A stretch of DNA of 50,823 bases from Gammaproteobacteria bacterium (GCA_027452045.1 DAIDHH010000146.1:1-50823), one strand, 5' to 3'; positions 17,075 through 26,729 are shown, numbered from the stretch's first letter. The notes: generated by a model not told the origin, from the sequence alone. Numbers and translations are program-made.

Positions 17075-17215
17075 GGCCCGGGAGTTCGCGCTCGATCGGG
17101 CGGATGTCCGGCGGCCGATAGTCGAGTTCGAGGGTTGGTGCTACGCCGGGCGATGCCGCCCGCTTTCCGGGCGCGGCGAATGGTAGTATCTCGGGCAGCG
17201 CTCGAGGGAGATGTC

Positions 17216-17707
17216 ATGAAAGTCATCGTGTCACTGGTTGCCGGTTGCATGTTCGCGACCCACGCGCTCGCGGATAACGCGGCTGCCGCGCGGCTGCGCT
17301 CGGCCAACCTGCTGCTTCATGTCATGGATGCGCAGCATGCCTCGCAAGCGGGCAGCAAGGCGATGGTCGATGCCATGATCCAGGGCAATCCCATGATGGC
17401 CCCCTACCGAAGCGTCATCATCGAATGGGCGCGCAGGTACGTCGCCTGGCGGCAGCTGGAGCCCAGGCTCGCGGCGCTCTACGCCGGAGCCTTCACCGAA
17501 GGCGAGCTTCAGGACCTGGTGCACTTCTACCAGACCCCGACCGGGCGCAAGGCGGCCCGGGTGATGCCGGGGCTCGCGCGGCGCGCCGCCCTGATCGGCG
17601 CGGGCGTTGCCCGAGCACACATCCCGGAGCTTCGGCGGATGATCGAGGCGCGCGCGGCGCAGCTGCAGAAGGTGGCGCCGCAGCAGAAAGCCGCCCCGCA
17701 GCACTGA
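17216..17707 (+). CDS. Exported DUF2059-containing protein
   Basis: A 163-residue protein with an N-terminal signal peptide (MKVIVSLVAGCMFATHALA) and a DUF2059 domain. The domain is recognised by the pattern LYAGAFTEGELQDLVHFYQTPTGRKAARVMP near residues 85-120. The family is periplasmic and of unknown function. The C-terminus is a Gln/Lys/Ala tail with a short PQQKAAPQ repeat. GAGGG precedes the ATG at 17216, which also begins the signal peptide, so this start is preferred over upstream in-frame starts. It follows fucP by about 140 bases without obvious functional linkage. Confidence 0.82.
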   Translation: MKVIVSLVAGCMFATHALADNAAAARLRSANLLLHVMDAQHASQAGSKAMVDAMIQGNPMMAPYRSVIIEWARRYVAWRQLEPRLAALYAGAFTEGELQDLVHFYQTPTGRKAARVMPGLARRAALIGAGVARAHIPELRRMIEARAAQLQKVAPQQKAAPQH

Positions 17708-17779
17708 AGCCAACGAATCGGCCGGGTCCCGGGCGGCGCGTGGCGCGCCTGAGGCCGCGCACGGGCCCGGCGTTCGCCC

Positions 17780-18721
17780 TCAGGGCTCGCCGGCCGGATG
17801 GGCAGCGGCCGGCAGTTCCTCGGCGGCGGGTCGCCCGCGCGCCAGCGCGGGCAGCGCGAGGATGGCGATGAGGAGAACCACTAGACACAGGAGCGATCCC
17901 TCGGGCCCGTCCGTGCCGCCGCTGAACGAGATGTTGCCCTGTGGCAGCAGCGTGAACAGCCGCCCCGAGGCGTGCGTGCCGCTGTCGGCACTGCCGAAGA
18001 AGTAACTCTCGGCCCAATCCCATCCCGCGTGGCAGCCGATCACCCACCACAATGCGCCGGTGCGGCGGATGGCGAGACAGAAGAACACGCTCACCACGCC
18101 GGTGGTGAGCAGGCCGATGGGATTCTCACCGGCATTGTGGCCGTGACCGAGCATGAACAGCGCCGTGACGAGCGCCGTCCCCGTCCAGAATCCATATTCC
18201 TCGCGCACGATGGTGAACAGGTAGCCACGGAAGAAGATCTCCTCGAAGGCGCCGATCAGCAGCGCCGCCGCCGCCCAGGCCAGCCCCGAGCGCAGCCCCG
18301 CCAGGAATCCCGCCGTCGCGGGCTCGAGCCGCCCGAAACCGAGGGCGAGCAATCCCGCCACCAGCACGCCCAGCATGGCAAACCCGATGCCGCAGCCTGC
18401 TGCGAGCTCACGTACCCACCTTTGTCGCGGCAGGCCGATACGGGCAAGTGGCCGATCTTCGAGCCGGGTCATGATCCAGGTGGCGAGCAGCGCGCAGCCG
18501 AGCAGCATCAGCTCGTTGATCATGAGAAACCACGGTGGGATGTCTGCCCCGGATTTCACGGCGTGCTTCGCCGCGTGTAGGCGCTCATGCAGGCCGGGCA
18601 CGAAGGAGATGACCAGATCGATGACCTTCGCGACCGCGAGCAGGATGAGCACCGAGAGGGCGACGAACAACACTGCGCGGGCCCACGGGCGTACGCCGCG
18701 CTCGTCGAACACCAAACGCAT
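17780..18721 (-). CDS. CPBP/CAAX-type intramembrane metalloprotease
   Basis: Polytopic membrane protein of 313 residues with the three CPBP motifs: EEIFFRGYL with the catalytic Glu pair, LFMLGHGHN with metal-binding His residues, and GCHAGWDWAES. Bacterial members include bacteriocin self-immunity proteins and proteases of unknown substrate. ATG at 18721 was chosen because it begins MRLVFDERG, the usual family start, and has GGGGA six bases upstream; the frame stays open to 18805. The gene ends convergent with the DUF2059 gene. Confidence 0.87.
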   Translation of the reverse strand: MRLVFDERGVRPWARAVLFVALSVLILLAVAKVIDLVISFVPGLHERLHAAKHAVKSGADIPPWFLMINELMLLGCALLATWIMTRLEDRPLARIGLPRQRWVRELAAGCGIGFAMLGVLVAGLLALGFGRLEPATAGFLAGLRSGLAWAAAALLIGAFEEIFFRGYLFTIVREEYGFWTGTALVTALFMLGHGHNAGENPIGLLTTGVVSVFFCLAIRRTGALWWVIGCHAGWDWAESYFFGSADSGTHASGRLFTLLPQGNISFSGGTDGPEGSLLCLVVLLIAILALPALARGRPAAEELPAAAHPAGEP

Positions 18722-18933
18722 CAGGCGTCCCCGGATCCCGGAGCCGGGCACCCCCACGGGGCGCTGCAGACAGCCACGAAGTTGCATGGTACCCCCGCCG
18801 GACAATGATCCAATCTGTGACGCCCATCATACTCCGCGGCTTCCGGCCCGCACGCCGTTCAGCTTCCAGTCAGCCACGGTGAGAGAAGCTTCGTCCCACG
18901 GCCCCCGGCCGCTTGACGAAGTGGGAGAACTCC

Positions 18934-19416
18934 ATGAAACGCACCATCATCGCAGCCCTGTCGCTCTCGCTGCTGGCGAGTTCGCTGGCGCTGGCCGATC
19001 CGCCGCCTTGGGCCGGCCACGGGCGTGGCGACGACCATCACGACTGGCGTCATGAGGATCACGACCGGCGCGACCACGACTGGCGCCGCGAGGATCGCGA
19101 TCGCGAGCACCGTGACGACCGCTGGCGCCGTGACGATCGCTGGCGCCGTGACGATGACCGCGGCGATCATCGCTGGGTGCACTTCGACGCGGACGGGTAT
19201 CGGCGGCCCCCGGGCTACTACTACCGCGTATGGGGGCGGGGCGAGCGCCTGCCGATCGCATTCCGCGCGCCGCAGTACATCGTTCCCGATGCGGTCGTCT
19301 ACCATCTGGCGCCACCGCCTCCCGGGTATTGCTGGGTCCGCGTCGACAACAGAGCCGTGCTGGCGGCAGTTGCCACCGGCGTCATTCTCGATGTTGTCAA
19401 CAACGCATTCCGATAA
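18934..19416 (+). CDS. RcnB-like periplasmic protein with Asp/Arg/His repeats
   Basis: A 160-residue exported protein. A signal peptide (MKRTIIAALSLSLLASSLALA) is followed by about 55 residues built almost only of D, R, H, W and E, with near-repeats such as DRWRRDDRWRRDD. The C-terminal domain matches RcnB (YRRPPGYYYRVWGRGERLP, then APPPPGYCWVRVDNRAVL and a final hydrophobic segment). RcnB proteins affect nickel/cobalt homeostasis in enterics, and the charged stretch could bind cations. No metal efflux gene is adjacent. GGAGAA precedes the ATG. Confidence 0.8.
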   Translation: MKRTIIAALSLSLLASSLALADPPPWAGHGRGDDHHDWRHEDHDRRDHDWRREDRDREHRDDRWRRDDRWRRDDDRGDHRWVHFDADGYRRPPGYYYRVWGRGERLPIAFRAPQYIVPDAVVYHLAPPPPGYCWVRVDNRAVLAAVATGVILDVVNNAFR

Positions 19417-19585
19417 CTGACCGCCCGCAACGGCCGCGGGGGAGTCCCCGCGGCCCGGGCAACCGCTGCGCCGCCTGTGGCGCAGGGCCCTCTGCCCACC
19501 CCCGCGCCTCGGACCCTGCCTCGAAACGCACGCTGCGCTGAATCCCGTGCTGCACGGGAGGGCGGCGCTGCACATCCCTCCGCGC

Positions 19586-19629
19586 TTGACAACTTCCCGC
19601 GGCCAAGTGCACCATCAGAAACCGGTTTC
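19586..19629 (+). promoter_or_regulatory. Promoter and LacI-type operator of the sugar porter-lacI-GH1 unit
   Basis: TTGACA at 19586-19591, an 18-base spacer and a weak -10 CACCAT (19610-19615) are followed two bases later by the perfect palindrome GAAACCGGTTTC (19618-19629), with another ACCGGCCGGT palindrome at 19632-19641. The layout is repeated before the TonB receptor at 23592. The central CG with flanking AAAC/GTTT is typical of LacI-family operators, and the LacI gene lies in the unit this promoter drives. Confidence 0.75.
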
Positions 19630-19683
19630 AGACCGGCCGGTTCCAGCATTCCAGAGCGTCGTTTTCCATCAGTCGGGCACTCT

Positions 19684-21123
19684 ATGGCGGCACCTTCTCG
19701 CAGCATCGGCATTGCCCTTGTGGCGGCGCTCGGCGGGTTCCTCCTCGGCTTCGATGCGACGGTGATCTCCGGAGCGGTGCCGCTCATCCGCGAGTATTTC
19801 GGGCTCGGCGGGGCCGCCGGGAGCCTGCGGCTCGGCTGGGCGGTGAGTTGTCTCGGCTGGGGTGCCATGGCGGGCAATCTCGGCGCAGGCGCGCTGAGCG
19901 ATCGCCTCGGGCGCCGGTCGGTGCTTTGGCTGACCGCAGCGCTGTTTCTCGGCTCCTCGCTCCTCGCGGCCACTGCGCACACCTTCCTCACCTTCATCGT
20001 GGCTCGAGTTCTCGGCGGACTCGCGGTCGGAGCGGCCATTCTCACCGCCCCCCTGTACATCTCCGAGCTCGCGCCGGCTGATCGGCGCGGGCAGCTGGTG
20101 GCCATCAACCAGCTGATGATCGTCATCGGCATCTCGGCGTCGTTTTTCTCCAATGACCTCTTGCTCGCCTCGGGCGCCGGGAGCTGGCGCTGGATGTTCG
20201 GGGTGGAGGCAGTCCCCTCGCTGCTGTTCCTCGCGTTGCTCATGAGGGTGCCGGAGAGCCCGCGCTGGCTCCTCGCCCGGGGCCGCAGGACTCAGGCTCT
20301 CGCGGTCTTGAGCGCCCTCCAGGGATCCGCTGCGGGGAGCGAGCTCGCGCGGATCGAGAGTGTTGTGGCGCTGACTGCGCGCACGGGCCGCTGGTCGGCG
20401 CTGTTCGGCGCGCGTCTGCGCTTCGTCATGGTGTTCGCCGCGGGCCTGGCATTCTTCCAGCAGATCACGGGCATCAACGCCGTCTTCTACTATCTGCCCA
20501 CGATCTTCGCCCAGGCGGGCGGAGGCCTCGCGAGCGCCTTCCGCCAATCGGCGCTGGTGGGGCTCGTCAACGTCGGCATGACGCTCGCCGCCATGCGCTG
20601 GATCGACCGCCTGGGCCGCAAGCCCCTGTTGGTCCTTGGCGCCCTCGGCATGTCAATATCCCTGCTGAGCATCAGCTGGGCGTTTCGATCCGCGGCCGGA
20701 CCGGGCGCCCCGGTCGCCCACCCGGAGCTCGTTCTTGCGGCCATCATGACCTTCGTCGCCTCCTTCGCGATCTCGCTCGGGCCGGTCATGTGGGTGATGG
20801 TGTCGGAGATCTTCCCCAACGGTGAGCGTGCGCTCGCCATCTCGGTCATCGGGTTTTGGAACTCCCTCATCAGCGCCACCGTCACGCTGGTCTTCCCATG
20901 GGAGATACGGCACTGGGGGCCCGCGGGAACCTTTCTCGGTTACGGACTGCTCGCGCTCGCCGCACTGGTGTTCGTCGTGCTGCTAGCTCCCGAGACTCGC
21001 GGCAGGACGCTGGAGGAGATCGAGCAGCTCTTTTCAGGGCGCTCGCCGTGGCATCGCTCGCTTCCGGATCCCGGACAGGACATGAATGCGGCCGAGCAGC
21101 CGGCGCCGAGGGCCGCGGTATGA
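19684..21123 (+). CDS. MFS sugar porter (sugar:proton symporter)
   Basis: A 479-residue, 12-helix transporter of the XylE/GalP sugar porter family. The usual signatures are present: GFLLGFDATVISGA in helix 1, DRLGRRSVL after helix 2, PESPRWLLARGR before the central loop, GLAFFQQITGINAVFYYLPTI in helix 7, DRLGRKPLL, and PETRGRTLEEIE at the C-terminus. ATG at 19684 starts a standard family N-terminus. It overlaps the lacI start by four bases. It is probably the inner-membrane uptake step for the mono- or disaccharide released by the locus. Confidence 0.92.
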   Translation: MAAPSRSIGIALVAALGGFLLGFDATVISGAVPLIREYFGLGGAAGSLRLGWAVSCLGWGAMAGNLGAGALSDRLGRRSVLWLTAALFLGSSLLAATAHTFLTFIVARVLGGLAVGAAILTAPLYISELAPADRRGQLVAINQLMIVIGISASFFSNDLLLASGAGSWRWMFGVEAVPSLLFLALLMRVPESPRWLLARGRRTQALAVLSALQGSAAGSELARIESVVALTARTGRWSALFGARLRFVMVFAAGLAFFQQITGINAVFYYLPTIFAQAGGGLASAFRQSALVGLVNVGMTLAAMRWIDRLGRKPLLVLGALGMSISLLSISWAFRSAAGPGAPVAHPELVLAAIMTFVASFAISLGPVMWVMVSEIFPNGERALAISVIGFWNSLISATVTLVFPWEIRHWGPAGTFLGYGLLALAALVFVVLLAPETRGRTLEEIEQLFSGRSPWHRSLPDPGQDMNAAEQPAPRAAV

Positions 21124-22160
21124 GCGAGCGGATTCCCGAGCGGGGTAAACGCGGGCCAAGGCCGCGTCGCGCTGTCACACTGCGCGTGATTGCCCGCGAG
21201 GCGGGGGTATCGGCCAGCACAGTTTCGCGCATCATCAACGGAACGGTCAAAGTCAGCGACGAGCTCAAGTCGGCCGTCGAAGCGGCGATCACCAAACACG
21301 ACTTTCGTCCCGACGCCGCGGCACGCGGCCTCGCGCTCGGCCGGACGCTCACCATCGGAGTGCTGAGCCAGGCCATCGACAGTCCGTTCTACGCCGAGGG
21401 GCTGCGTGGCGTCGAGCGCCGGCTGCTCGAGGCGGGATATGCGGCCCTGTTCATGAGCGGCAACTGGAACGAGGTGGATGAGGAGCGCTGCCTGCGGGAG
21501 TTCATCGACCGGGGCGTCGATGGCATCATCATGTTCTCCGGTCGCCTGGGTGATGCGGCGGTCAAGGAGTTCGCCAAGCGGGTGCCCGTGGTCGTCACGG
21601 GCCGCAGCCTGCGGGCAGCCCACACGTACAGTCTGCCCATCGACGACCGGCGCGGCGCGTTGCTCGCGATGCGCCATCTGATCGGTATCGGGCACCGGCG
21701 CATCGCCTTTATCGCCGGATCGGAGAATCATCCCGATGCGCTCGAGCGGCTCGCCGGCTATCAGGCGGCCCTCGGCGAGGCCGGCATCCCGTTCGACCCG
21801 CGCCGCGTGGCGAGCGGCGACTGGCACGAGGAAGGCGGCTTGCTCGCGACCTCACGTCTGTTGGAGTCTGGCGTCGACTTCACCGCCATATTCTGTGTCA
21901 ACGACCAGACGGCCTATGGGGCTTACCTGGCGCTTTTCCGCAAAGGGCTCAATGTCCCGAAGGACGTCTCCGTCGTGGGCTTCGACGATCTGCCGGCATC
22001 CTCCTACAGCCTGCCGCCCCTCACCTGCGTGCGCCAGTCCGTGCGCACCCTCGGGGAGCGCGCGGCGGAGGCGGTCCTCGCGCTCATTGCGGGACGGCGC
22101 CCGAGGATAGATTCGCCGCCGGTGGAGATCGTGGTGCGTGACTCCACGCGCCGGATTTGA
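21120..22160 (+). CDS. LacI family transcriptional regulator
   Basis: A 346-residue LacI repressor. The helix-turn-helix (about residues 20-45, VIAREAGVSASTVSRIINGT) is followed by a hinge and a periplasmic-binding-protein-like sensor domain with IGVLSQAIDSPFYAEGLRGVE and VSVVGFDDLPAS. It is translationally coupled to the porter (ATGA overlap) and 56 bases upstream of GH1. Two promoters in the locus carry AACCGGTT-type palindromes, so it probably represses both its own operon and the TonB receptor gene until a sugar ligand binds. Confidence 0.94.
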   Translation: MSERIPERGKRGPRPRRAVTLRVIAREAGVSASTVSRIINGTVKVSDELKSAVEAAITKHDFRPDAAARGLALGRTLTIGVLSQAIDSPFYAEGLRGVERRLLEAGYAALFMSGNWNEVDEERCLREFIDRGVDGIIMFSGRLGDAAVKEFAKRVPVVVTGRSLRAAHTYSLPIDDRRGALLAMRHLIGIGHRRIAFIAGSENHPDALERLAGYQAALGEAGIPFDPRRVASGDWHEEGGLLATSRLLESGVDFTAIFCVNDQTAYGAYLALFRKGLNVPKDVSVVGFDDLPASSYSLPPLTCVRQSVRTLGERAAEAVLALIAGRRPRIDSPPVEIVVRDSTRRI

Positions 22161-22216
22161 TTCCCGATGAGCATGAGCCAAGAAAGGCGGCCAGTGCCGC
22201 AAGGTGACACGTACGC

Positions 22217-23578
22217 ATGACCGATTCACGAGCCGGCACTCTGGCGCAGCGCTTTCCACGGGATTTCGTCTGGGGTGTCGCGACCAGCGCCTATCAGATC
22301 GAAGGAGCCGCCACGGCCGATGGCCGGGGTCCGAGCATCTGGGACGATTTCTGCCGCATGCCGGGGATGATCGCCGACGGCTCGAGCGGAGAGAGGGCCT
22401 GTGACCATTACCACCGCCTTTCCGCGGACCTCGATCTGATGCGCCGGCTCGGCATCCCCGCGTATCGTTTCTCGATCGCCTGGCCGCGCATCCAGCCCGA
22501 GGGTGTCGCCGTCAACGAGGCGGGTGTGGCCTTCTACGATCGCCTGGTTGATGGACTGCTCGAGCGCGGCATCACACCATACGCGACGCTCTACCACTGG
22601 GACCTGCCCTCCCGATTCCAACGCGACGGTGGGGGCTGGGCGGATCGCGCGACGGCGCAGGCGTTCGCCGATTACGCGGGCATCCTGGCCGCGCGCCTCG
22701 GCGACCGGGTGAAATCCTTCACCACCCACAACGAGCCGTGGGTGACCGCCACCCTGGGGTACGAGCGGGGTGTTTTCGCGCCCGGTGTGCGCCACCGAGC
22801 TACCGCGCTGCAGGTTTCGCACAACTGTCTGTTGAGTCACGGCTGGGCTGCCCAGGCGATACGCGCCGCGCGGCAGGACGCGCAGGTGGGTATCGTGTTG
22901 AATCTCTCGCCCATCCATCCGGCAAGCGATGCGCCGCAGGACGAGATGCAGGCCAGGCGCGACGACGGCCTGCTGGTGAGGTGGTACCTCGATGCGCTGC
23001 TGCTCGGCCGCTATCCGGATGACGTGCTCGAGTACCTCGGCTGCGATGCGCCGCGACCCGGCGCGGATGACGGCGCGCTCATCGCGCAGCCGCTCGACTT
23101 TCTTGGTGTCAACTTCTACCACCCGCTGATCTCCGGCGCGCAGCGGCGCTGGGTGCCGGCGCGCGAGGGCGCGCCCGTGACCGACATGGGCTGGGAGGTT
23201 TCGCCGCGCGATTTCACGGGACTGCTGCTGCGCCTGCACCGCGACTACCGTCTGCCGCCGCTCTATATCACCGAGAACGGCGCCGCGTACGAGGACCGCC
23301 TGGTGGACGGCGAGATCGAGGACGAGCCGCGCCGCGCCTACCTGGAGTCCCATCTGCACGCGGTGGCGGAGGCCCTGGATCAAGGTGTGGACGTACGGGG
23401 GTATTTCGTGTGGTCGCTGCTGGATAACTTCGAGTGGGCCTTCGGCTACTCCAAGCGGTTCGGCATCGTCCACGTCGACTACACCACGCTGGAGCGGACA
23501 CCCAAACGCAGCGCGCTGTGGTACGCCCAGCTGTTGCGCGCATGCAAAACGTCTGCGCCGGTGCGAGCCCGAGCTTAG
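22217..23578 (+). CDS. GH1 beta-glucosidase, cytoplasmic
   Basis: A 453-residue glycoside hydrolase family 1 enzyme. The N-terminal signature FVWGVATSAYQIEGA (17-31) is present. The acid/base Glu is E173 in HNEPWV, and the nucleophile is E353 in ITENGAAYED. The C-terminal VWSLLDNFEWAFGYSKRFGIVHVD is the conserved aglycone/sugar-binding region. No signal peptide, so it acts on beta-linked disaccharides imported by the porter. It sits 56 bases after lacI and probably shares its transcript. Confidence 0.96.
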   Translation: MTDSRAGTLAQRFPRDFVWGVATSAYQIEGAATADGRGPSIWDDFCRMPGMIADGSSGERACDHYHRLSADLDLMRRLGIPAYRFSIAWPRIQPEGVAVNEAGVAFYDRLVDGLLERGITPYATLYHWDLPSRFQRDGGGWADRATAQAFADYAGILAARLGDRVKSFTTHNEPWVTATLGYERGVFAPGVRHRATALQVSHNCLLSHGWAAQAIRAARQDAQVGIVLNLSPIHPASDAPQDEMQARRDDGLLVRWYLDALLLGRYPDDVLEYLGCDAPRPGADDGALIAQPLDFLGVNFYHPLISGAQRRWVPAREGAPVTDMGWEVSPRDFTGLLLRLHRDYRLPPLYITENGAAYEDRLVDGEIEDEPRRAYLESHLHAVAEALDQGVDVRGYFVWSLLDNFEWAFGYSKRFGIVHVDYTTLERTPKRSALWYAQLLRACKTSAPVRARA

Positions 23579-23591
23579 TGAGGTCCGGCTC

Positions 23592-23650
23592 TTGACAATC
23601 CGGGAGAGCGCGAGCAGTATTTCTGCAACCGGTTTCAGAAACCGCTTGCA
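23592..23650 (+). promoter_or_regulatory. Promoter and LacI-type operator of the TonB receptor gene
   Basis: TTGACA (23592-23597), a 17-base spacer and CAGTAT (23615-23620) are followed by a 27-base near-perfect palindrome at 23624-23650: 13-base arms starting TGCAACCGG and ending CTTGCA, one mismatch, a single central base, and an inner GGTTTC-A-GAAACC. The core repeats the AACCGGTTTC found at 19618. The order and distances match that first promoter. Confidence 0.75.
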
Positions 23651-23711
23651 ACCATGGTACATGCCATGGGGCGGGCGGTGAACAGACAACCAGTCCGAGG
23701 GGGAATTCAGC

Positions 23712-26708
23712 GTGAATGAGACCAAGAACACCCGACGCCGCGGCGAGCGGCGCGCGGGAGGCGTGGCGGCCACGGCGCAACTGAAGGCCATGTCCGTGCC
23801 CGTGGCCGTGCTGATGGCGATCCACGGTCCGGCGGTGCTCGCCGCGCAGAAGCCGCAGCCGCAGCCGCAATCGCAGCCGCAATCGCAGTCGCAATCGCAG
23901 TCGTCACAGCAGCCGCCCGTCGCGCCGCCGACGCTCGAGGAGGTCACCGTCACGGCACTGCGCCAGTCGCTCATCAATTCCGAGGCGATCAAGCGCCGCA
24001 GTTTCGGCATCGTCGATGCCGTCACGGCCGAGGACATCGGCAAATTTCCGGACACCAATCTCGCCGAGGCCATCCAGCGCATCCCCGGCGTGACCATCGA
24101 CCGCGTGGACGGGGAAGGGTCGCGCATCACCGTGCGCGGCTTCGGTCCGGAATTCAACCTCGTGCTGCTCAACGGCCGCGAAATGCCGGGCGCGATAAGT
24201 CCCGACTCGGCCTCAGCCACCCGCTCGTTCGATTTCGCGAACCTCTCGCCGGTGGGCATCTCGCGCATCGAAGTATACAAAACGGGTCGCGCCGACCTGC
24301 CCTCGGGCGGCATCGGCGCCACGGTGAACATCGTCACGCCCCGGCCATTCGACTACCACGGCCTGCAGGCCACCGCCGAGGTGCTGGGGAACGACGACAC
24401 CTCCACCCGTATCGGCTCGAAGGTGACTCCCTCCGTCGCGGCGCTGCTCAGCGATACCTTCTTCCATCGACGCCTCGGGTTGCTGCTCAGCGGCTCCTAC
24501 GACAAGCGCAACAGCTCGCAGCAGTTCGCTGACGTCGGCGGCTGGCTCGAGAACCCGGCGCTCGGCACCGCGACCGTCACGAACAACAACCAGAACCCCT
24601 ACGGCAACTACTGGGGGCCGCAGAGCGAGGATTGGGGCTTCTACGATCACCAGCGCGTGCGCAAGAACGGTCAGGTCGTGCTGCAGTTCCGGCCGTTCGA
24701 TTCGGTGGTGGCCACCACCGACTACACCTACTCGCTGTTCGAGGACAACCAGCAGCGTCACTCCATGGGCGCCTGGTTCGGCTATGGCGGCGACCTCACC
24801 AGCGCCACCATCAACAACGAGGGCACCATCACCAATCTCGTGGACGCCGGCAACGATCTGTCCTATTTCGCTTCGGACGACCACTTCCGCGACGAAGGCA
24901 AGTCGGCCGGGGTCAACGTGAAGTGGCAGGCGACCGATGACCTGCTGTTCACCCTGGATGCGCACCACTCGTCCGAGACCTCGGGCGGCGGTCCGGGGGG
25001 CAACAACTCGTTCTTCATCGTCGGGCAGCAGCCGGCCCTCTCGATCTCCAAGATCTTCACCGACACCGGCACTCAGATCCCGCTCACAACCTGGACCTAC
25101 CAGGCGCCGTACTCGGTGAACAACCTCGGCACGAGCACCATCTCGCCACTGTTCGCCCAGGCGAACTCCACCAACTTCAGCAACGTAATCCGCCAGGTGC
25201 AGCTCGACGGGCAGTGGACCAATCCCTCGGACGGCCTGTTGCGAGAGATCAAGGGCGGCATCGATCGCACCAACTTCAGCACCGACGCGGCAAGCTACAA
25301 TTCCTTCTACCCAACGGGATTCTACAATCCCGCCAACGATGGACTGCTGCCTGCGGCTGACTTCACGAGGATCTCCTCGTGCAGCATCCTGCAGAGCTTC
25401 AGCGGCGGCGGCTGCGGCATCCAGGTCCCGTACTTCTACTCGTTCAACCTGCCGCAGGCGGTAGCGGCCACCACCGGGACGTTCAATTACCAGTTCGTGG
25501 TGCCGACCACACCCACCAATGACGATCACATCCGCGAGCGCACGGATGCCGCGTTCGTGCAGATGAGCCTGGGTACCAACATTCTCGGCCGCAGGTTCAA
25601 GGCGCTCGTAGGCCTGCGCTACGAACACACCTTCATCACCGCGAACAGCCTGGAGGAAGTCCCGACTGCAATCTCGTGGGACAACCCCACGGAGTTCCAC
25701 ACCATCTACTCCGCGAACGCGGCCTACTCGGACATCCGACGCTCCTACCACGAGTTGCTGCCGAACATCGACACCAGTTTCCGGGTCGTGCGCAACGTGC
25801 TGCTGCGGGCCTCCTTCAGCAAGACCATCACCCGGCCGGATCTCACCCAGATGGTTGGCACGACCTCGGTCTCCTCGACCCCGAAGCCGGGCGCGCGCAC
25901 GGCGACCGCCGGCAACCCCGGCCTGATGCCCTACACCTCCCGCAATTACGACCTGGCAGTGGAGTGGTACCCGACGCCGGACGACTATGCCTCGGTGAAC
26001 TGGTTCATGAAGAAGGTGAGCAACTTCCTCACCGAAACCACCACGCAGCAGTCGCTCTACGGCATCACCGATCCGGCCAACGGGGCGCTCGCCAAGACCG
26101 CGGAAGCCCAGCTCGCCGCCGCCGGCCAGCCGCTCACCGCCGCCAATGTATTCAACCAGATGGTCGCGGACACCGGCCAGAGCTCCTTTACGGGCCAGCC
26201 CGGCGATCCGCTCGTGATCTGGGACGTTACGGCCCCGAGCAATGCGAACGAGACCGAGATCCGCGGATTCGAGTTCGCCGTGCAGCACATCTTCGGAGAC
26301 AGCGGTTTCGGCCTCCAGGCGAACCTCTCTCTGCCGACCGGCAGCGCCTCATTCAACAACGAGGCGATCGGCTCGCAGTTCGCGCTGCCCGGTCTCAGCA
26401 AGTCGTACAATATCGTGGCCTTCTACGAGAAGTATGGCTTCCAGATGCGGCTCGCCTGGACGCATCGCAACGCGTATCTGACGGCGTTAAGTCAGTCGCA
26501 GTCGGCCAACGAGCCGCAGTACGTTGCGGCCTACGGCCAGCTCGACATGAGTGCGAGCTACGCCTTCAACGAGCACTGGTCGGTGCTGTTCAACGCCATC
26601 AACCTCAATTCGGCCTCCGAGCGCTTCTACGGCCGCTATCGGGATCAGTTCCTGTACGCCTACGAGCAGGACCCGCGCTTCCAATTCGGGGTACGCTTCA
26701 GAGAGTAG
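23712..26708 (+). CDS. TonB-dependent receptor, glycan-locus type
   Basis: Outer-membrane receptor of 998 residues. A basic N-terminus and a hydrophobic export signal ending near VLAAQ precede a low-complexity linker of Gln/Pro/Ser pairs (about residues 49-72). A TonB-box-like LEEVTVTAL and the plug domain follow (KFPDTNLAEAIQRIPGVTIDR, ITVRGFGPEFNLVLLNGREMPG, DLPSGGIGATVNIVTPRPF), then the beta-barrel ending in an aromatic-rich strand (FQFGVRFRE). This sequence type is the one common in sugar-induced receptors of Caulobacterales and Xanthomonadales. It would import an oligosaccharide released outside the cell. It is preceded by its own LacI-type operator. Confidence 0.95.
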   Translation: MNETKNTRRRGERRAGGVAATAQLKAMSVPVAVLMAIHGPAVLAAQKPQPQPQSQPQSQSQSQSSQQPPVAPPTLEEVTVTALRQSLINSEAIKRRSFGIVDAVTAEDIGKFPDTNLAEAIQRIPGVTIDRVDGEGSRITVRGFGPEFNLVLLNGREMPGAISPDSASATRSFDFANLSPVGISRIEVYKTGRADLPSGGIGATVNIVTPRPFDYHGLQATAEVLGNDDTSTRIGSKVTPSVAALLSDTFFHRRLGLLLSGSYDKRNSSQQFADVGGWLENPALGTATVTNNNQNPYGNYWGPQSEDWGFYDHQRVRKNGQVVLQFRPFDSVVATTDYTYSLFEDNQQRHSMGAWFGYGGDLTSATINNEGTITNLVDAGNDLSYFASDDHFRDEGKSAGVNVKWQATDDLLFTLDAHHSSETSGGGPGGNNSFFIVGQQPALSISKIFTDTGTQIPLTTWTYQAPYSVNNLGTSTISPLFAQANSTNFSNVIRQVQLDGQWTNPSDGLLREIKGGIDRTNFSTDAASYNSFYPTGFYNPANDGLLPAADFTRISSCSILQSFSGGGCGIQVPYFYSFNLPQAVAATTGTFNYQFVVPTTPTNDDHIRERTDAAFVQMSLGTNILGRRFKALVGLRYEHTFITANSLEEVPTAISWDNPTEFHTIYSANAAYSDIRRSYHELLPNIDTSFRVVRNVLLRASFSKTITRPDLTQMVGTTSVSSTPKPGARTATAGNPGLMPYTSRNYDLAVEWYPTPDDYASVNWFMKKVSNFLTETTTQQSLYGITDPANGALAKTAEAQLAAAGQPLTAANVFNQMVADTGQSSFTGQPGDPLVIWDVTAPSNANETEIRGFEFAVQHIFGDSGFGLQANLSLPTGSASFNNEAIGSQFALPGLSKSYNIVAFYEKYGFQMRLAWTHRNAYLTALSQSQSANEPQYVAAYGQLDMSASYAFNEHWSVLFNAINLNSASERFYGRYRDQFLYAYEQDPRFQFGVRFRE

Positions 26709-26729
26709 CGTTCCCCGCGCTCGAGCGGC

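Noticed and set aside
22226-26288. Long minus-strand open frames across GH1 and the TonB receptor
   Set aside because: Opposite-strand shadows of well-supported genes at high GC; products are Arg/Gly-rich with no motif.
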